Of a DNA stretch of 64,000 nt, positions 1 to 9,798 are shown piece after piece. How positions within the stretch are numbered: position 1 is the first letter of the stretch; each line of letters begins with the position of its first letter. Made by a program: the position numbers and the translations under genes. The notes below the pieces were generated by a model, which saw only the letters and a list, made by a program, of their open reading frames with translations, made no database searches and had not been told where the DNA came from. Source of the stretch: Streptococcus henryi DSM 19005 (GTDB taxonomy: Bacteria; Bacillota; Bacilli; Lactobacillales; Streptococcaceae). The DNA lies in NCBI RefSeq assembly GCF_000376985.1, contig NZ_AQYA01000037.1:248001-312000 (forward strand), read 5' to 3'.

Positions 1-501
1 CCGCAAAAAGCTTTGCTATTTACCGGAACAATCGGAGAAAACCTTAAGTACGGTAAGCAGGATGCGACGCTTGCTGAATTGGATGAGGCGGCGGAAGTGG
101 CTCAGGCTAAGGAATTTATCGAAAGCCGAGATGAAAAATTTGATACCCACCTGGCTGAAGGGGGAAGCAACCTTTCGGGCGGTCAGAAGCAACGTTTGTC
201 AATTGCCCGTGCTGTGGTTAAGAAGCCAGATATTTATATCTTTGACGACTCGTTCTCTGCCTTGGATTATAAGACAGATGCGCAGTTGCGTGCCCGTCTT
301 AAGGAAGTGACTGGGGATAGCACGGTGCTTATCGTGGCTCAACGTGTTGGTACTATTATGAATGCGGATCAAATTATCGTTCTTGATGAAGGTGAAATTG
401 TTGGCCGTGGAACTCACGAGGAGCTGATGCAAACGAATGCTATTTACCGTGAAATCGCCAATTCACAGCTCAATAATCGTAGTCTGACAGAAGAAGAATA
501 G
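1..501 (+). CDS. ABC exporter half-transporter, ATP-binding C-terminal part (5' truncated)
   Basis: The reading frame is open from base 1, so the gene starts outside the window; only about 166 residues of the nucleotide-binding domain are present. The signature LSGGQKQR and a Walker B stretch ending IFDDSFSALD are visible, followed by the H-loop region, where the usual His is Gln (VAQRVG). The second Asp of the Walker B replaces the catalytic Glu of canonical ATPases, the pattern of the degenerate-site subunit in heterodimeric exporters such as LmrCD, BmrCD and TM287/288 (family knowledge). It ends 9 bases before the next gene, which encodes the partner subunit. The substrate cannot be told from this part; multidrug or lipid export is inferred from the family. 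Confidence 0.93.
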   Translation, partial: PQKALLFTGTIGENLKYGKQDATLAELDEAAEVAQAKEFIESRDEKFDTHLAEGGSNLSGGQKQRLSIARAVVKKPDIYIFDDSFSALDYKTDAQLRARLKEVTGDSTVLIVAQRVGTIMNADQIIVLDEGEIVGRGTHEELMQTNAIYREIANSQLNNRSLTEEE

Positions 502-510
502 GAGGATAGG

Positions 511-2286
511 ATGAGAAAAGATAAAAATGTTTTCATGCGCTTGTGGCATTACCTGAAAAACTACAAAGGCTCCCTCTTTTTAGCCATTTTCCTAAAGGTT
601 TTGGCCAGCGTCATGAATGTCCTTGAACCCTTTATTCTGGGACTTGCTATCACCGAATTGACAGCTAACCTTCTGGACATAGCCAGGGGTGTCGACGGTG
701 CTAAAATCAATGTACCTTACATTATCATGATTTTGGTGCTCTACTATGCACGCGGGCTTGGCTATCAGATTGGCTCTTATGGTTCTAATTATTTTATGAC
801 AAATGCTGTGCAGCGGTCTATCCGAGATCTCCGCCACGATTTGAGTGAAAAAATTAATAAGATCCCAGTTTCCTACTTTGATAAACACCAATTTGGAGAT
901 ATGTTGGGACGCTTTACCAGCGATGTGGAGACTGTTTCCAACGCTCTTCAGCAGAGCTTCTTACAAATCGTCAATGCCTTTCTGACCATTATCTTGGCTA
1001 TGGCAATGGTTCTCTACCTCAATGTCACCCTGGCTTTGATTGTCATTGCCTGTGTGCCTCTGACTTACTTCTCAGCACAATACATTTTGAAAAAATCCCA
1101 GCCCTACTTTAAAGAACAAGCTGACACGCTTGGTCAGATGAATGGATTTGTTCAAGAAAATTTGACAGGCTTTAATGTCCTTAAACTTTATGGTCGAGAA
1201 GAAGCATCAGCTGAGGAATTCCGTCAAATTACTGAGAAACTTCGTCGTGTTGGTTTCCGTGCCAGCTTTACATCAGGGATTATGATGCCAGTACTTCATG
1301 CCATCTCAGATTCAGCCTATCTTATTGTTGCTCTTGTCGGAGGTCTCCAAGTCCTTGCAGGAAAACTGACAGTTGGTAATATGCAGGCCTTTGTTCAATA
1401 CGTATGGCAAATTAGTCAGCCTATTCAAACCTTGACCCAACTAGCAGGTATTCTACAAAGTGCCAAGTCTTCTCTAGACCGTATTTTCCAAGTTTTAGAT
1501 GAAGTCGATGAAGCTAATCAGGTTACTGAAAGTCTTGACCATGATCTTACAGGACGTGTTAGTTTCCAAGATGTGGATTTTCAGTATGTAGAAGACAAGC
1601 CACTTATTCGTAATTTCAACTTGGAAGTTCAGCCAGGTGAAATGGTGGCCATTGTTGGTCCAACAGGAGCAGGTAAGACAACCCTTATCAACTTGCTCAT
1701 GCGTTTCTATGATGTCACATCTGGCTCTATCATGGTGGATGGTCATGATATTCGTCATCTGTCTCGACAAGAATACCGCAAACAGTTTGGGATGGTTTTA
1801 CAAGATGCTTGGCTTTATGAAGGAAGTATCAAGGAAAACCTGCGCTTTGGAAATCTAGATGCTAGTGATGATCAAATCGTAGAAGCGGCCAAGGCAGCCA
1901 ATGTTGACCACTTTATCCGTACCCTCCCTGGAGGATATAATATGGAAATGAACCAGGAATCAAGTAACGTATCCCTTGGTCAGAAACAACTTTTGACCAT
2001 CGCACGCGCCTTGTTAGCAAATCCTAAGATTTTGATTTTGGATGAAGCAACATCCTCAGTTGATACGCGCTTAGAATTACTGATTCAAAAAGCTATGAAA
2101 AAACTCATGGAAGGCAGAACCAGCTTTGTCATCGCTCACCGATTATCAACCATCCAAGAAGCAGACAAAATCTTAGTTCTCAAAGATGGTCAAATCATTG
2201 AACAAGGTAACCATGAAAGTCTCCTAGCAGACAAAGGCTTCTATTACGATCTTTACATGAGCCAATTCGCTAAAAATGCTGAATAA
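511..2286 (+). CDS. ABC exporter half-transporter, permease fused to ATPase (canonical subunit)
   Basis: This 591-residue protein has an N-terminal six-helix ABC membrane domain (about residues 20-310) followed by an ATPase domain. The Walker A GPTGAGKTT lies near residue 385, the signature is VSLGQKQLL near 490, Walker B is ILILDEATSSVD, and the H-loop is AHRLST. It carries the catalytic Glu but a modified signature (SLGQ instead of SGGQ). The upstream partner has the good signature and lacks the Glu, so together they would form one active and one degenerate ATP site. The start is ATG with AGGAGG 9 bases upstream. The two genes are 9 bases apart and a terminator follows. A multidrug or lipid exporter role is inferred. 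Confidence 0.95.
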   Translation: MRKDKNVFMRLWHYLKNYKGSLFLAIFLKVLASVMNVLEPFILGLAITELTANLLDIARGVDGAKINVPYIIMILVLYYARGLGYQIGSYGSNYFMTNAVQRSIRDLRHDLSEKINKIPVSYFDKHQFGDMLGRFTSDVETVSNALQQSFLQIVNAFLTIILAMAMVLYLNVTLALIVIACVPLTYFSAQYILKKSQPYFKEQADTLGQMNGFVQENLTGFNVLKLYGREEASAEEFRQITEKLRRVGFRASFTSGIMMPVLHAISDSAYLIVALVGGLQVLAGKLTVGNMQAFVQYVWQISQPIQTLTQLAGILQSAKSSLDRIFQVLDEVDEANQVTESLDHDLTGRVSFQDVDFQYVEDKPLIRNFNLEVQPGEMVAIVGPTGAGKTTLINLLMRFYDVTSGSIMVDGHDIRHLSRQEYRKQFGMVLQDAWLYEGSIKENLRFGNLDASDDQIVEAAKAANVDHFIRTLPGGYNMEMNQESSNVSLGQKQLLTIARALLANPKILILDEATSSVDTRLELLIQKAMKKLMEGRTSFVIAHRLSTIQEADKILVLKDGQIIEQGNHESLLADKGFYYDLYMSQFAKNAE

Positions 2287-2293
2287 ATAGAAG

Positions 2294-2323
2294 AACTCTA
2301 AGTTTTTTGAGCTTAGAGTTTTT
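2294..2323 (+). terminator. Rho-independent terminator of the first ABC exporter operon
   Basis: AACTCTAAG (2294-2302) pairs with CTTAGAGTT (2312-2320) and runs into a short T-tract. Confidence 0.85.
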
Positions 2324-2377
2324 CTAATATAGTCGAATGAAGTGCTTATGGACAAGGAAAGCAAGACGCAGGTAGCT

Positions 2378-2643
2378 CCAACAGTCAGGGGAGTGACTGT
2401 TGGAGGTGGGAAATAGAGACTGACGTCAGTCAGTTCACAAAACAGTCAGGGGAGGTGGAAAGAGCTGGGGAGAGCTCTTTTCAGCAGTTTGACTAAAAAC
2501 TAAGACTCAAACTGTTGGAGGTGGGAAATAGAAACTGACGTCAGTCAGTTCACAAAACAGTCAGGGGAGGTGGAAAGAGCTGGGGAGAGCTCTTTCCAGC
2601 AGTTTGACTAAAAACCAAGATTCAAACTGTTGGAGGTGGGGAA
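2378..2643. repeat. 115-bp tandem repeat with internal palindromes
   Basis: Two nearly identical 115-bp units (2397-2511 and 2512-2626) are followed by a partial third unit (2627 to about 2643). Each unit contains the palindrome ACTGACGTCAGT, a GAAAGAGCT/AGCTCTTTC-type hairpin, and a CAGCAGTTTGA/TCAAACTGTTG arm that spans the unit junction. The array is preceded by a perfect hairpin, CCAACAGTCA (2378-2387) with TGACTGTTGG (2394-2403). There is no credible ORF. The region lies between a terminator and the promoter at 2725. The sequence family is not recognised. Confidence 0.85.
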
Positions 2644-2724
2644 TTAAGGAAACGTCTTTCTATCAACCGAGGGTACGGCAAGACGAAAGTGACGATGTGT
2701 CAAAGATAATTCATAAAAACAATT

Positions 2725-2754
2725 TTGATTTTTACAGACTAAGAGTGCTATAAT
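2725..2754 (+). promoter_or_regulatory. Promoter of the AEC-type transporter gene
   Basis: TTGATT (2725-2730), an 18-base spacer and a perfect TATAAT (2749-2754), 28 bases before the start codon. Confidence 0.7.
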
Positions 2755-2782
2755 AGTAAAATCAAGAATTGAGGAGATTATA

Positions 2783-3703
2783 ATGGCCATTGCAGGTTTA
2801 GTTTTTCAAAAACTAGTAGTCCTTTTTCTAATTATGGGAGTGGGTATTTTCTTAACCCATAAAGAAATATTTACAAAAGATGTTACCTTTAGATTATCAA
2901 AGCTTCTGACAACCTATGTTGCACCAAGTCTCTTTGTCTCGTCTTTTATCAGTCAAGACTTTTCGCTTCAACGTCTATATCTTTTGCTTATCATGATTGG
3001 TTTTGCCTTCTTTCTTTTGATAACAAGGATTGTTTTAGTTAAGTTTTTATTAGCTGACGACCGAAACATGGATCAGTATGCCACGCTTTTTGCAAATGTT
3101 GGTTTTATGGGGACACCTTTGGCAGAAGCAGTAGGTGGAGCAAATGCAGTATTTTTCATTTCTGGTTTCGTTGTGGCAAACCAAATTATGCAATGGACTT
3201 ATGGGATATTTCTAATTTCAAATGGAAAAACAAAGATAAACTTTCGTTCGGTATTAACTAATCCAGCCATGATTGCGACTGTTATTGGCCTTCTATTTTT
3301 TGTTGCCCCTTTTGATTTACCAGTTGAGCTTACGGATACCGTTGCAACAATAGCGAAACTAAACACTCCATTATCAACCCTAGTCCTAGGATCCTACTTT
3401 TATAAGGCGAATTTTAAAGAAATCTTTCTATATAAACCCGCCTACTATAGTGCCTTTTTGCGACTCTTCGTTACCTCGGCTATCAGTATTTTCATGATCT
3501 GGCTTCTACCTGTAGATGCTTACGATATGAAACTTGCGCTTACCATTGCATCATCTTCACCAACTGCTATGAACGCTGCCCTCCTTAGCCAAGTTTATGG
3601 TGGCGATTATGAATATGGCTCGCGCTTAGTCCTGCTCACAACGGTTCTATCCTTGGTTTCCATACCTCTCATGATGAGCTTAGCAGCTACGCTCTATCTC
3701 TGA
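2783..3703 (+). CDS. AEC (auxin efflux carrier) family transporter
   Basis: This is a 306-residue, very hydrophobic protein with about ten predicted membrane segments. Features of the Mem_trans/AEC family are visible: an N-terminal helix pair, NVGFMGTPLAEAV near residue 108, and a C-terminal stretch with SSSPTAMNAALLSQ near 250 that matches the family's conserved small-residue break. Family members carry organic acids such as malate, or are uncharacterised; the substrate here is unknown. The ATG start has GAGGAG 7 bases upstream. It is a single-gene unit with its own promoter and terminator. Confidence 0.9.
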   Translation: MAIAGLVFQKLVVLFLIMGVGIFLTHKEIFTKDVTFRLSKLLTTYVAPSLFVSSFISQDFSLQRLYLLLIMIGFAFFLLITRIVLVKFLLADDRNMDQYATLFANVGFMGTPLAEAVGGANAVFFISGFVVANQIMQWTYGIFLISNGKTKINFRSVLTNPAMIATVIGLLFFVAPFDLPVELTDTVATIAKLNTPLSTLVLGSYFYKANFKEIFLYKPAYYSAFLRLFVTSAISIFMIWLLPVDAYDMKLALTIASSSPTAMNAALLSQVYGGDYEYGSRLVLLTTVLSLVSIPLMMSLAATLYL

Positions 3704-3746
3704 TAAAGTCAGACACAAGCTCTGCTATGACTAATCAGAAGCTTCT

Positions 3747-3782
3747 AAAAAGTTGTTGGTTTTTCTACTCCAACAGCTTTTT
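3747..3782 (+). terminator. Terminator after the AEC transporter gene
   Basis: AAAAAGTTGTTGG (3747-3759) pairs, with one G-U pair, with CCAACAGCTTTTT (3770-3782). Confidence 0.85.
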
Positions 3783-3819
3783 ATGTTAGATTTTCTCACA
3801 TAAAAAAATATTTTTTTGA

Positions 3820-5268
<1,449 letters not shown>

Positions 5269-5305
5269 AGACAGTCCAAATTAGTCTCTCAATAAAATAC
5301 ATTAG

Positions 5306-5329
5306 GAAGTCCCACTGGGGCTTCTTTTT
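5306..5329 (+). terminator. Terminator of gdhA
   Basis: GAAGTCCC (5306-5313) and GGGGCTTC (5317-5324) form a stem with one G-U pair, followed by TTTTT. Confidence 0.88.
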
Positions 5330-5365
5330 GGTATAATGGATTGAGAAAAAAATGGAGTAAATAAT

Positions 5366-5776
5366 ATGATAAAACCAATAGTTAAAGATACTTTCTTCTT
5401 AGCACAGAAGTCAGAACAAGCAACCAAAGAAGATTTATATTTAGCAGAGGATTTAGAGGATACACTCGAGGCTAATAAGGACAATTGTGTCGGCATGGCT
5501 GCCAATATGATTGGTGTTAAGAAACGTGCTATTATTGTCAATATGGGAGTGGCAAATTTGGTCATGTTCAACCCAGTCATGACTGCTAAATCTCTCCCTT
5601 TTGAGACTGAAGAATCTTGCCTTTCCTTACTAGGTTCTCGCAAAACAATTCGTTATCAATTAATTGAGGTTGAATTTTTTGATAAGCATTGGAAAAAGCA
5701 AAAACTAAACCTAACTGGTTTTTCAGCCCAGATTTGTCAACATGAATTAGACCATTTAGAAGGTATTATTATATAG
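5366..5776 (+). CDS. Peptide deformylase-like protein, probably catalytically impaired
   Basis: This 136-residue protein belongs to the polypeptide deformylase fold, but is shorter than a typical streptococcal Def (about 200 residues). The three hallmark motifs are recognisable and altered. The GxGxAAxQ box reads VGMAANMIG, so the conserved Gln is Met. The EGCLS box reads ESCLSL. The metal box QHELDHLEG is intact (about residues 124-132). Loss of the oxyanion-hole Gln suggests low or no deformylase activity on formyl-Met (inference). A TATAAT at 5332-5337, just behind the gdhA terminator, may drive it. Streptococci often carry such a second deformylase-like gene beside the essential one. Confidence 0.85.
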   Translation: MIKPIVKDTFFLAQKSEQATKEDLYLAEDLEDTLEANKDNCVGMAANMIGVKKRAIIVNMGVANLVMFNPVMTAKSLPFETEESCLSLLGSRKTIRYQLIEVEFFDKHWKKQKLNLTGFSAQICQHELDHLEGIII

Positions 5777-5803
5777 CTTATTTAGAAAAGTTCTAAAAAA
5801 GCC

Positions 5804-5835
5804 TTTACATCTTTTTAAATTTTTGTTACTATTAT
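5804..5835 (+). promoter_or_regulatory. Possible promoter of the leader-peptide/ABC exporter transcript
   Basis: TTTACA (5804-5809) and TATTAT (5830-5835) lie upstream of the leader RBS, but the 20-base spacer is long. The exact -10 is uncertain. Confidence 0.45.
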
Positions 5836-5847
5836 GCATAGATTAAG

Positions 5848-6003
5848 AGAAAGGAGCAAATAATAATGAACAACAAAGTATTTTCAACAGTTGTCTTTTT
5901 TGAAAAACTCCTTTCTAACCGATTGAATTAGATTGTTTTTTGATGAGCAAAAAACAAAATAAATGAGCCCGCGGTAGGAAGGTAGTCTTATTGCGGGCTT
6001 TTT
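5848..6003 (+). promoter_or_regulatory. Ribosome-mediated attenuator upstream of the ABC exporter genes
   Basis: Three competing pairings are visible. (a) The leader RBS AGAAAGGAG (5848-5856) is perfectly complementary to CTCCTTTCT inside the leader ORF (5908-5916). (b) CCTTTCTAACCG (5910-5921) can instead pair with CGGTAGGAAGG (5972-5982), giving 11 pairs with one bulged A and one G-U; this encloses a perfect 10-bp hairpin (5933-5942 with 5948-5957). (c) AGCCCGC (5966-5972) pairs with GCGGGCT (5993-5999) followed by TTTTT, an intrinsic terminator. Helices (b) and (c) share base 5972 and would otherwise form a pseudoknot, so they should exclude each other. A ribosome stalled early in the leader would expose 5910-5921 and allow antitermination. 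Confidence 0.8.
5866..5931 (+). CDS. Leader peptide (21 aa) of the ABC exporter attenuator
   Basis: An ATG with AGAAAGGAG 9 bases upstream opens a 21-codon ORF rich in hydrophobic residues; residues 5-12 are VFSTVVFF. It ends in TAG just before a hairpin. Codons 15-17 (CTC CTT TCT) are exactly the anti-RBS strand and also part of the antiterminator strand, so ribosome position would decide the fold. The design parallels the BmrB leader of Bacillus bmrCD and erm-type leaders (established systems); the hydrophobic run recalls ErmC-type stalling peptides. Function is inferred from layout, and the peptide itself matches no family I can name. Confidence 0.75.
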   Translation: MNNKVFSTVVFFEKLLSNRLN

Positions 6004-6177
6004 GCGTTCTCAAAATCAACTTTGTTTTCAGGAAATTTTTGATTTTTCGGCAAGTATCGGATTTTGTGGAACTATCAGACTATTGTCGATTTAACAATTT
6101 TCATGTGCGAGGTGAAAATGTAAAAATAATTAGTTTGGATTAACCTGTAGAAAGAAAAGATAAGAAAGAGGAAAATT

Positions 6178-7905
6178 TTGTTTAAATTATTTTTTGAATA
6201 TGTTAGAAAGAATAAGTGGGTTTACCTCTTGGTGGCTTTAACACTCTTAATTTATGATGCCACACTAGTTATTCCTACCCGAGTTGTCCAAGGTCTTGTG
6301 GATGCCATTTCTAATCAAACGTTGACAGAGATGGGGTTGATATCAACTATTTCTCTTCTAATTTTAGCGACACTTGTTAACTATGGAACTGCATTTACTT
6401 GGCATTTGAAACTTTTTCAGCAGTCTATTCATTTTAAGTTTGATATGCAGCAACGAGCTTTTCACAAACTTGTTTCCATGCGGACACCATTTTACGAAAA
6501 ATTCCGTTCAGGGGATATGATGACGCGTTTCTCAACAGACGTCGAGATGTTGCAGGATATGGTTGGCTACGGTCTCATGATACTTCTTTATGCTGGTGGC
6601 ATGGTTGCCTTTATCATCCCGGTTATGTTCATGATTTCTTGGCAGATTTCACTTTTAGGTATGATTCCTATTGTTATCATGACTTATGGAACTTACAAGA
6701 TTTCTCAACCTATGGAAGATAAGATTGATCAGGCGCGTGATGCCATTTCAGAACTTAGTAATGAGGTTTTGGAAACAGTTGAAGGTATCAGGGTTATCCG
6801 AGCTTACAGTAGTAAGGCCAGTCAATCTAGTCGTTTTGCAAAGAAAACCAAAGCTTTGGCAAATCGTTGGAATGATATTGCTTCTTATCGCGCCCTTTAC
6901 ATACCTATGTACAGTATCATGTTGGGGCTGAGCACACTTCTGATTTTGGCATCAGGAGCCTACTTTATTAAGTCAGGGCAAATAAGCCTTGGTCAAGTGG
7001 TTGCTTTGCAACTCTATATTGTTTCTCTGGTCGAGCCTTTTGCCATGTTATCTGACTTTATCCTGGTTTATCAAACTGGCAAGACCTCATTTGGCAAACT
7101 TCAGGAATTGATTGAGACAGGTGATGATATGGAAGAGGATGGAGAGATTGACTTGCAGGATCTTGATAGCATCAAGATGACAGACTATAGTTTTACCTAC
7201 CCTCAGGCCCTCAAACCTAACCTTAAGAAGATTAACCTTGACCTAAGAGCTGGCCAAACTCTGGGGATTGTTGGGAAAACTGGGTCTGGCAAAACAACTC
7301 TTGTCCGCCAATTTCTCCGTCAGTATCCCGTAGGAAGTGGTTTGTTTGAGGTCAATGGCAGAGCTATTACAGATTACTCACGTCAGTCAGTAGAGGTTTT
7401 GATTGGCTATGTTCCCCAAGAGCACATTCTCTTCTCGCGCTCAGTTGGTCAAAATATTGCGATGGGTAAGCGTGATGCTGCTGAAAATGATATTAAGCAA
7501 GCTATTGATACGGCGGCCTTTGCGGATGACTTAGAACGCATGACTGATGGAATAGATACCACAATTGGTGAACGTGGGGTTTCCATTTCTGGAGGACAGA
7601 AGCAGCGTATTTCTATCGCGCGAGCCTTTATCAGACAACCACAACTTTTGATTTTGGATGATTCGCTATCTGCAGTTGATGCTAGGACAGAGCGCAGCAT
7701 TATCCAAAATATCCAAAAAGAAAGAGCCGGAAAAACCAATATCATCATTAGTCATCGTTTGTCTGCAGTCAACCATGCTGATTGGGTCTTGGTGCTGGAT
7801 GAGGGGTGTATTATTGAAGAAGGGACACCGAATCAGTTACTAGCTCAAGAGGGCTGGTATTATGAACAATATCAACGCCAGCAGGCTCAAGGAGGTGAGG
7901 ACTAA
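6178..7905 (+). CDS. Heterodimeric ABC multidrug exporter, degenerate-site subunit
   Basis: This 575-residue half-transporter has six membrane helices (about residues 15-300) and an ATPase domain. Walker A is GKTGSGKTT near 364, the Q-loop region is GYVPQEHILF, the signature is ISGGQKQR, and Walker B is LLILDDSLSAVD, with Asp in place of the catalytic Glu. This is the BmrC/LmrC/YheI type. Translation starts at TTG (6178) behind AAAGAGG, with no better ATG nearby. The next gene begins 2 bases after the stop. The gene lies downstream of a leader-peptide attenuator, which suggests induction by ribosome-targeting drugs (inference from BmrCD and PatAB precedents). Confidence 0.93.
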   Translation: MFKLFFEYVRKNKWVYLLVALTLLIYDATLVIPTRVVQGLVDAISNQTLTEMGLISTISLLILATLVNYGTAFTWHLKLFQQSIHFKFDMQQRAFHKLVSMRTPFYEKFRSGDMMTRFSTDVEMLQDMVGYGLMILLYAGGMVAFIIPVMFMISWQISLLGMIPIVIMTYGTYKISQPMEDKIDQARDAISELSNEVLETVEGIRVIRAYSSKASQSSRFAKKTKALANRWNDIASYRALYIPMYSIMLGLSTLLILASGAYFIKSGQISLGQVVALQLYIVSLVEPFAMLSDFILVYQTGKTSFGKLQELIETGDDMEEDGEIDLQDLDSIKMTDYSFTYPQALKPNLKKINLDLRAGQTLGIVGKTGSGKTTLVRQFLRQYPVGSGLFEVNGRAITDYSRQSVEVLIGYVPQEHILFSRSVGQNIAMGKRDAAENDIKQAIDTAAFADDLERMTDGIDTTIGERGVSISGGQKQRISIARAFIRQPQLLILDDSLSAVDARTERSIIQNIQKERAGKTNIIISHRLSAVNHADWVLVLDEGCIIEEGTPNQLLAQEGWYYEQYQRQQAQGGED

Positions 7906-7906
7906 A

Positions 7907-9649
7907 ATGGCTCTTATTATATCACTTATTAAAGAGTTGAAACATGTTAAGGGATTATTTGCCACAGGACTCTTTCTTCTCTTACTGGCAACAGCCGGTG
8001 CTCAGCTGGCACCTTTATTACTTCAGAATATTATTGATAATGACTTGACGCAAGTTTCTAAGGGCTTGGTCCTCAATCAAGCTGACTTCTTGACTAAACT
8101 AGCCATTTACATTGGCCTCTTGGCTCTGGCTGGACTTTTTCGTTATGGGTCATTTCGAATCCTCATTGCTTGCGCTAATAATGTCGTTACGCATTTGCGT
8201 AATCGTGCCTACGACGTGATGCAGAGATTGCCTATTTCTTATTTTGATGATAAGCCAGCGGGCAAGATTGCGACCAGAATTGTCAATGATACAGAGACCT
8301 TGCGTAATCAATTTTACAACACCCTTTTGTCGCAGATTTTTATCACTATGGTTCAAGTTATCTTTATCTATGCTGTTTTGATGACACTAGATTTGACGGT
8401 AGGTCTTGTTCTCTTGCTATTGATGCCTATCTTTTATGGTTTACAAGTCCTTTATAAAAAAGCGACAGATAAACCCATGAAAGACTTTTATGAGGCTAGA
8501 AGTGACGTTAACACACAAGTCAATGAAACCATGAATGGTGCTAGTATTATTCAGCTCTATCAGCAAGAGGAAGCTGTTTTGAATCAGTTTGACCAAGTTG
8601 CAGGCAAGATGCGAGCTGCAGATGACCGTATTGTTTTGATTGATTCAGCGGCCTCATGGACCTTAACAGAATTACTCAAGTACACGGTTATTGCTGGAAT
8701 TTTGACCTTCATTGGCTACCAGTTTCTGGGTGGTAATTTAGGTGTAACTGCTGGTCGTCTTTTTATCTATATTAACTATGTGACCACACTGTTTGATTTG
8801 CTTGGTATGTTGGTTAGACAATTGCCTAACATCCAACGCTCCCTTGCGACAGGCCGTCGTGTCATGGAATTATTAGATGAAGAACAAGAGGCGGATGAAG
8901 AAGCTGATTTGCAGGTGACTGCTGGTCAAGTTGATTTTGAAGATGTCAGCTTTGCCTATGATGGTCAAAACAAGGTTTTGAAAAATATCTCTATTCATGC
9001 AAATCAAGGTGAAACAGTTGCTCTTGTTGGTCATACCGGTTCAGGAAAGTCTTCAATTATGAATCTTCTTTATCGTTTTTACGATCCACAGGAGGGAAGC
9101 ATTTCAATAGACGGACAGGACATTAAGCGTTATTCACGTGAAAGCGTCCGCGGTAAAATGGGAATTGTCTTACAAGATCCTTACCTCTTTACTGGGACTA
9201 TTGCTTCAAATGTTAGCATGGATAAGGAAGATTACTCTGACGAGGAAATCATTCAAGCACTTAGAAAAGTTGGCGCAGGGGATATGTTAGCTAGACTTGA
9301 AAAGGGCATTTATGAACCGGTTGTTGAAAAAGGTTCAGCCTTCTCCAGTGGTGAGCGTCAGCTTATTGCCTTTGCCAGAACCTTAATTGCCAATCCAAAG
9401 ATTTTGATTTTGGACGAGGCAACATCGCATATTGACACAGAGACTGAGGAGATTATCCAGAGAGCAATGGAAGTAGTCAAACAAGGACGAACAACCTTTA
9501 TCATTGCCCACCGCCTATCAACTATTCAAAATGCGGACCAAATTCTAGTTTTGGATGCTGGTCAGATTATTGAAAGAGGCAATCACAGTCAACTGATGGC
9601 TCTAAATGGTCGTTATGCAGAAATGCAGCGTATCCAAGAAAAAGTATAA
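7907..9649 (+). CDS. Heterodimeric ABC multidrug exporter, catalytic-site subunit
   Basis: This is a 580-residue partner of the preceding protein. I place the start at ATG 7907, because AAGGAGGTGAG lies just upstream; an in-frame ATG at 7862 would sit inside the previous gene without an RBS. Walker A is GHTGSGKSS near residue 380, the signature is the divergent FSSGERQL, Walker B is ILILDEATSHID with the catalytic Glu, and the H-loop is AHRLST. The altered signature complements the Asp-type Walker B of the partner, so one ATP site is degenerate, as in BmrCD and LmrCD. The pair probably exports amphipathic drugs. Confidence 0.93.
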   Translation: MALIISLIKELKHVKGLFATGLFLLLLATAGAQLAPLLLQNIIDNDLTQVSKGLVLNQADFLTKLAIYIGLLALAGLFRYGSFRILIACANNVVTHLRNRAYDVMQRLPISYFDDKPAGKIATRIVNDTETLRNQFYNTLLSQIFITMVQVIFIYAVLMTLDLTVGLVLLLLMPIFYGLQVLYKKATDKPMKDFYEARSDVNTQVNETMNGASIIQLYQQEEAVLNQFDQVAGKMRAADDRIVLIDSAASWTLTELLKYTVIAGILTFIGYQFLGGNLGVTAGRLFIYINYVTTLFDLLGMLVRQLPNIQRSLATGRRVMELLDEEQEADEEADLQVTAGQVDFEDVSFAYDGQNKVLKNISIHANQGETVALVGHTGSGKSSIMNLLYRFYDPQEGSISIDGQDIKRYSRESVRGKMGIVLQDPYLFTGTIASNVSMDKEDYSDEEIIQALRKVGAGDMLARLEKGIYEPVVEKGSAFSSGERQLIAFARTLIANPKILILDEATSHIDTETEEIIQRAMEVVKQGRTTFIIAHRLSTIQNADQILVLDAGQIIERGNHSQLMALNGRYAEMQRIQEKV

Positions 9650-9657
9650 GCTATTGA

Positions 9658-9686
9658 AACACTTAGATTAGTCTAGGTGTTTTTTA
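9658..9686 (+). terminator. Terminator of the second ABC exporter operon
   Basis: AACACTTAGA (9658-9667) pairs with TCTAGGTGTT (9672-9681), one G-U, followed by T residues. Confidence 0.85.
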
Positions 9687-9763
9687 ATTAAAACATTGAA
9701 ATAATGTCGATTCTTTTTAAGCAAATTGTGATGGCAAAAAATGACAGCGTTGTCATAAAATAA

Positions 9764-9792
9764 TTGTTATTTTAAAATGTTTATGATATGAT
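9764..9792 (+). promoter_or_regulatory. Promoter of candidate small RNA
   Basis: TTGTTA (9764-9769), a 17-base spacer and TATGAT (9787-9792) with an extended TG at 9784-9785. Confidence 0.65.
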
Positions 9793-9798
9793 AGTCTT

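Noticed and set aside
2397..2643. Possible CRISPR array
   Set aside because: The units are contiguous with no unique spacers, and no cas genes are present.
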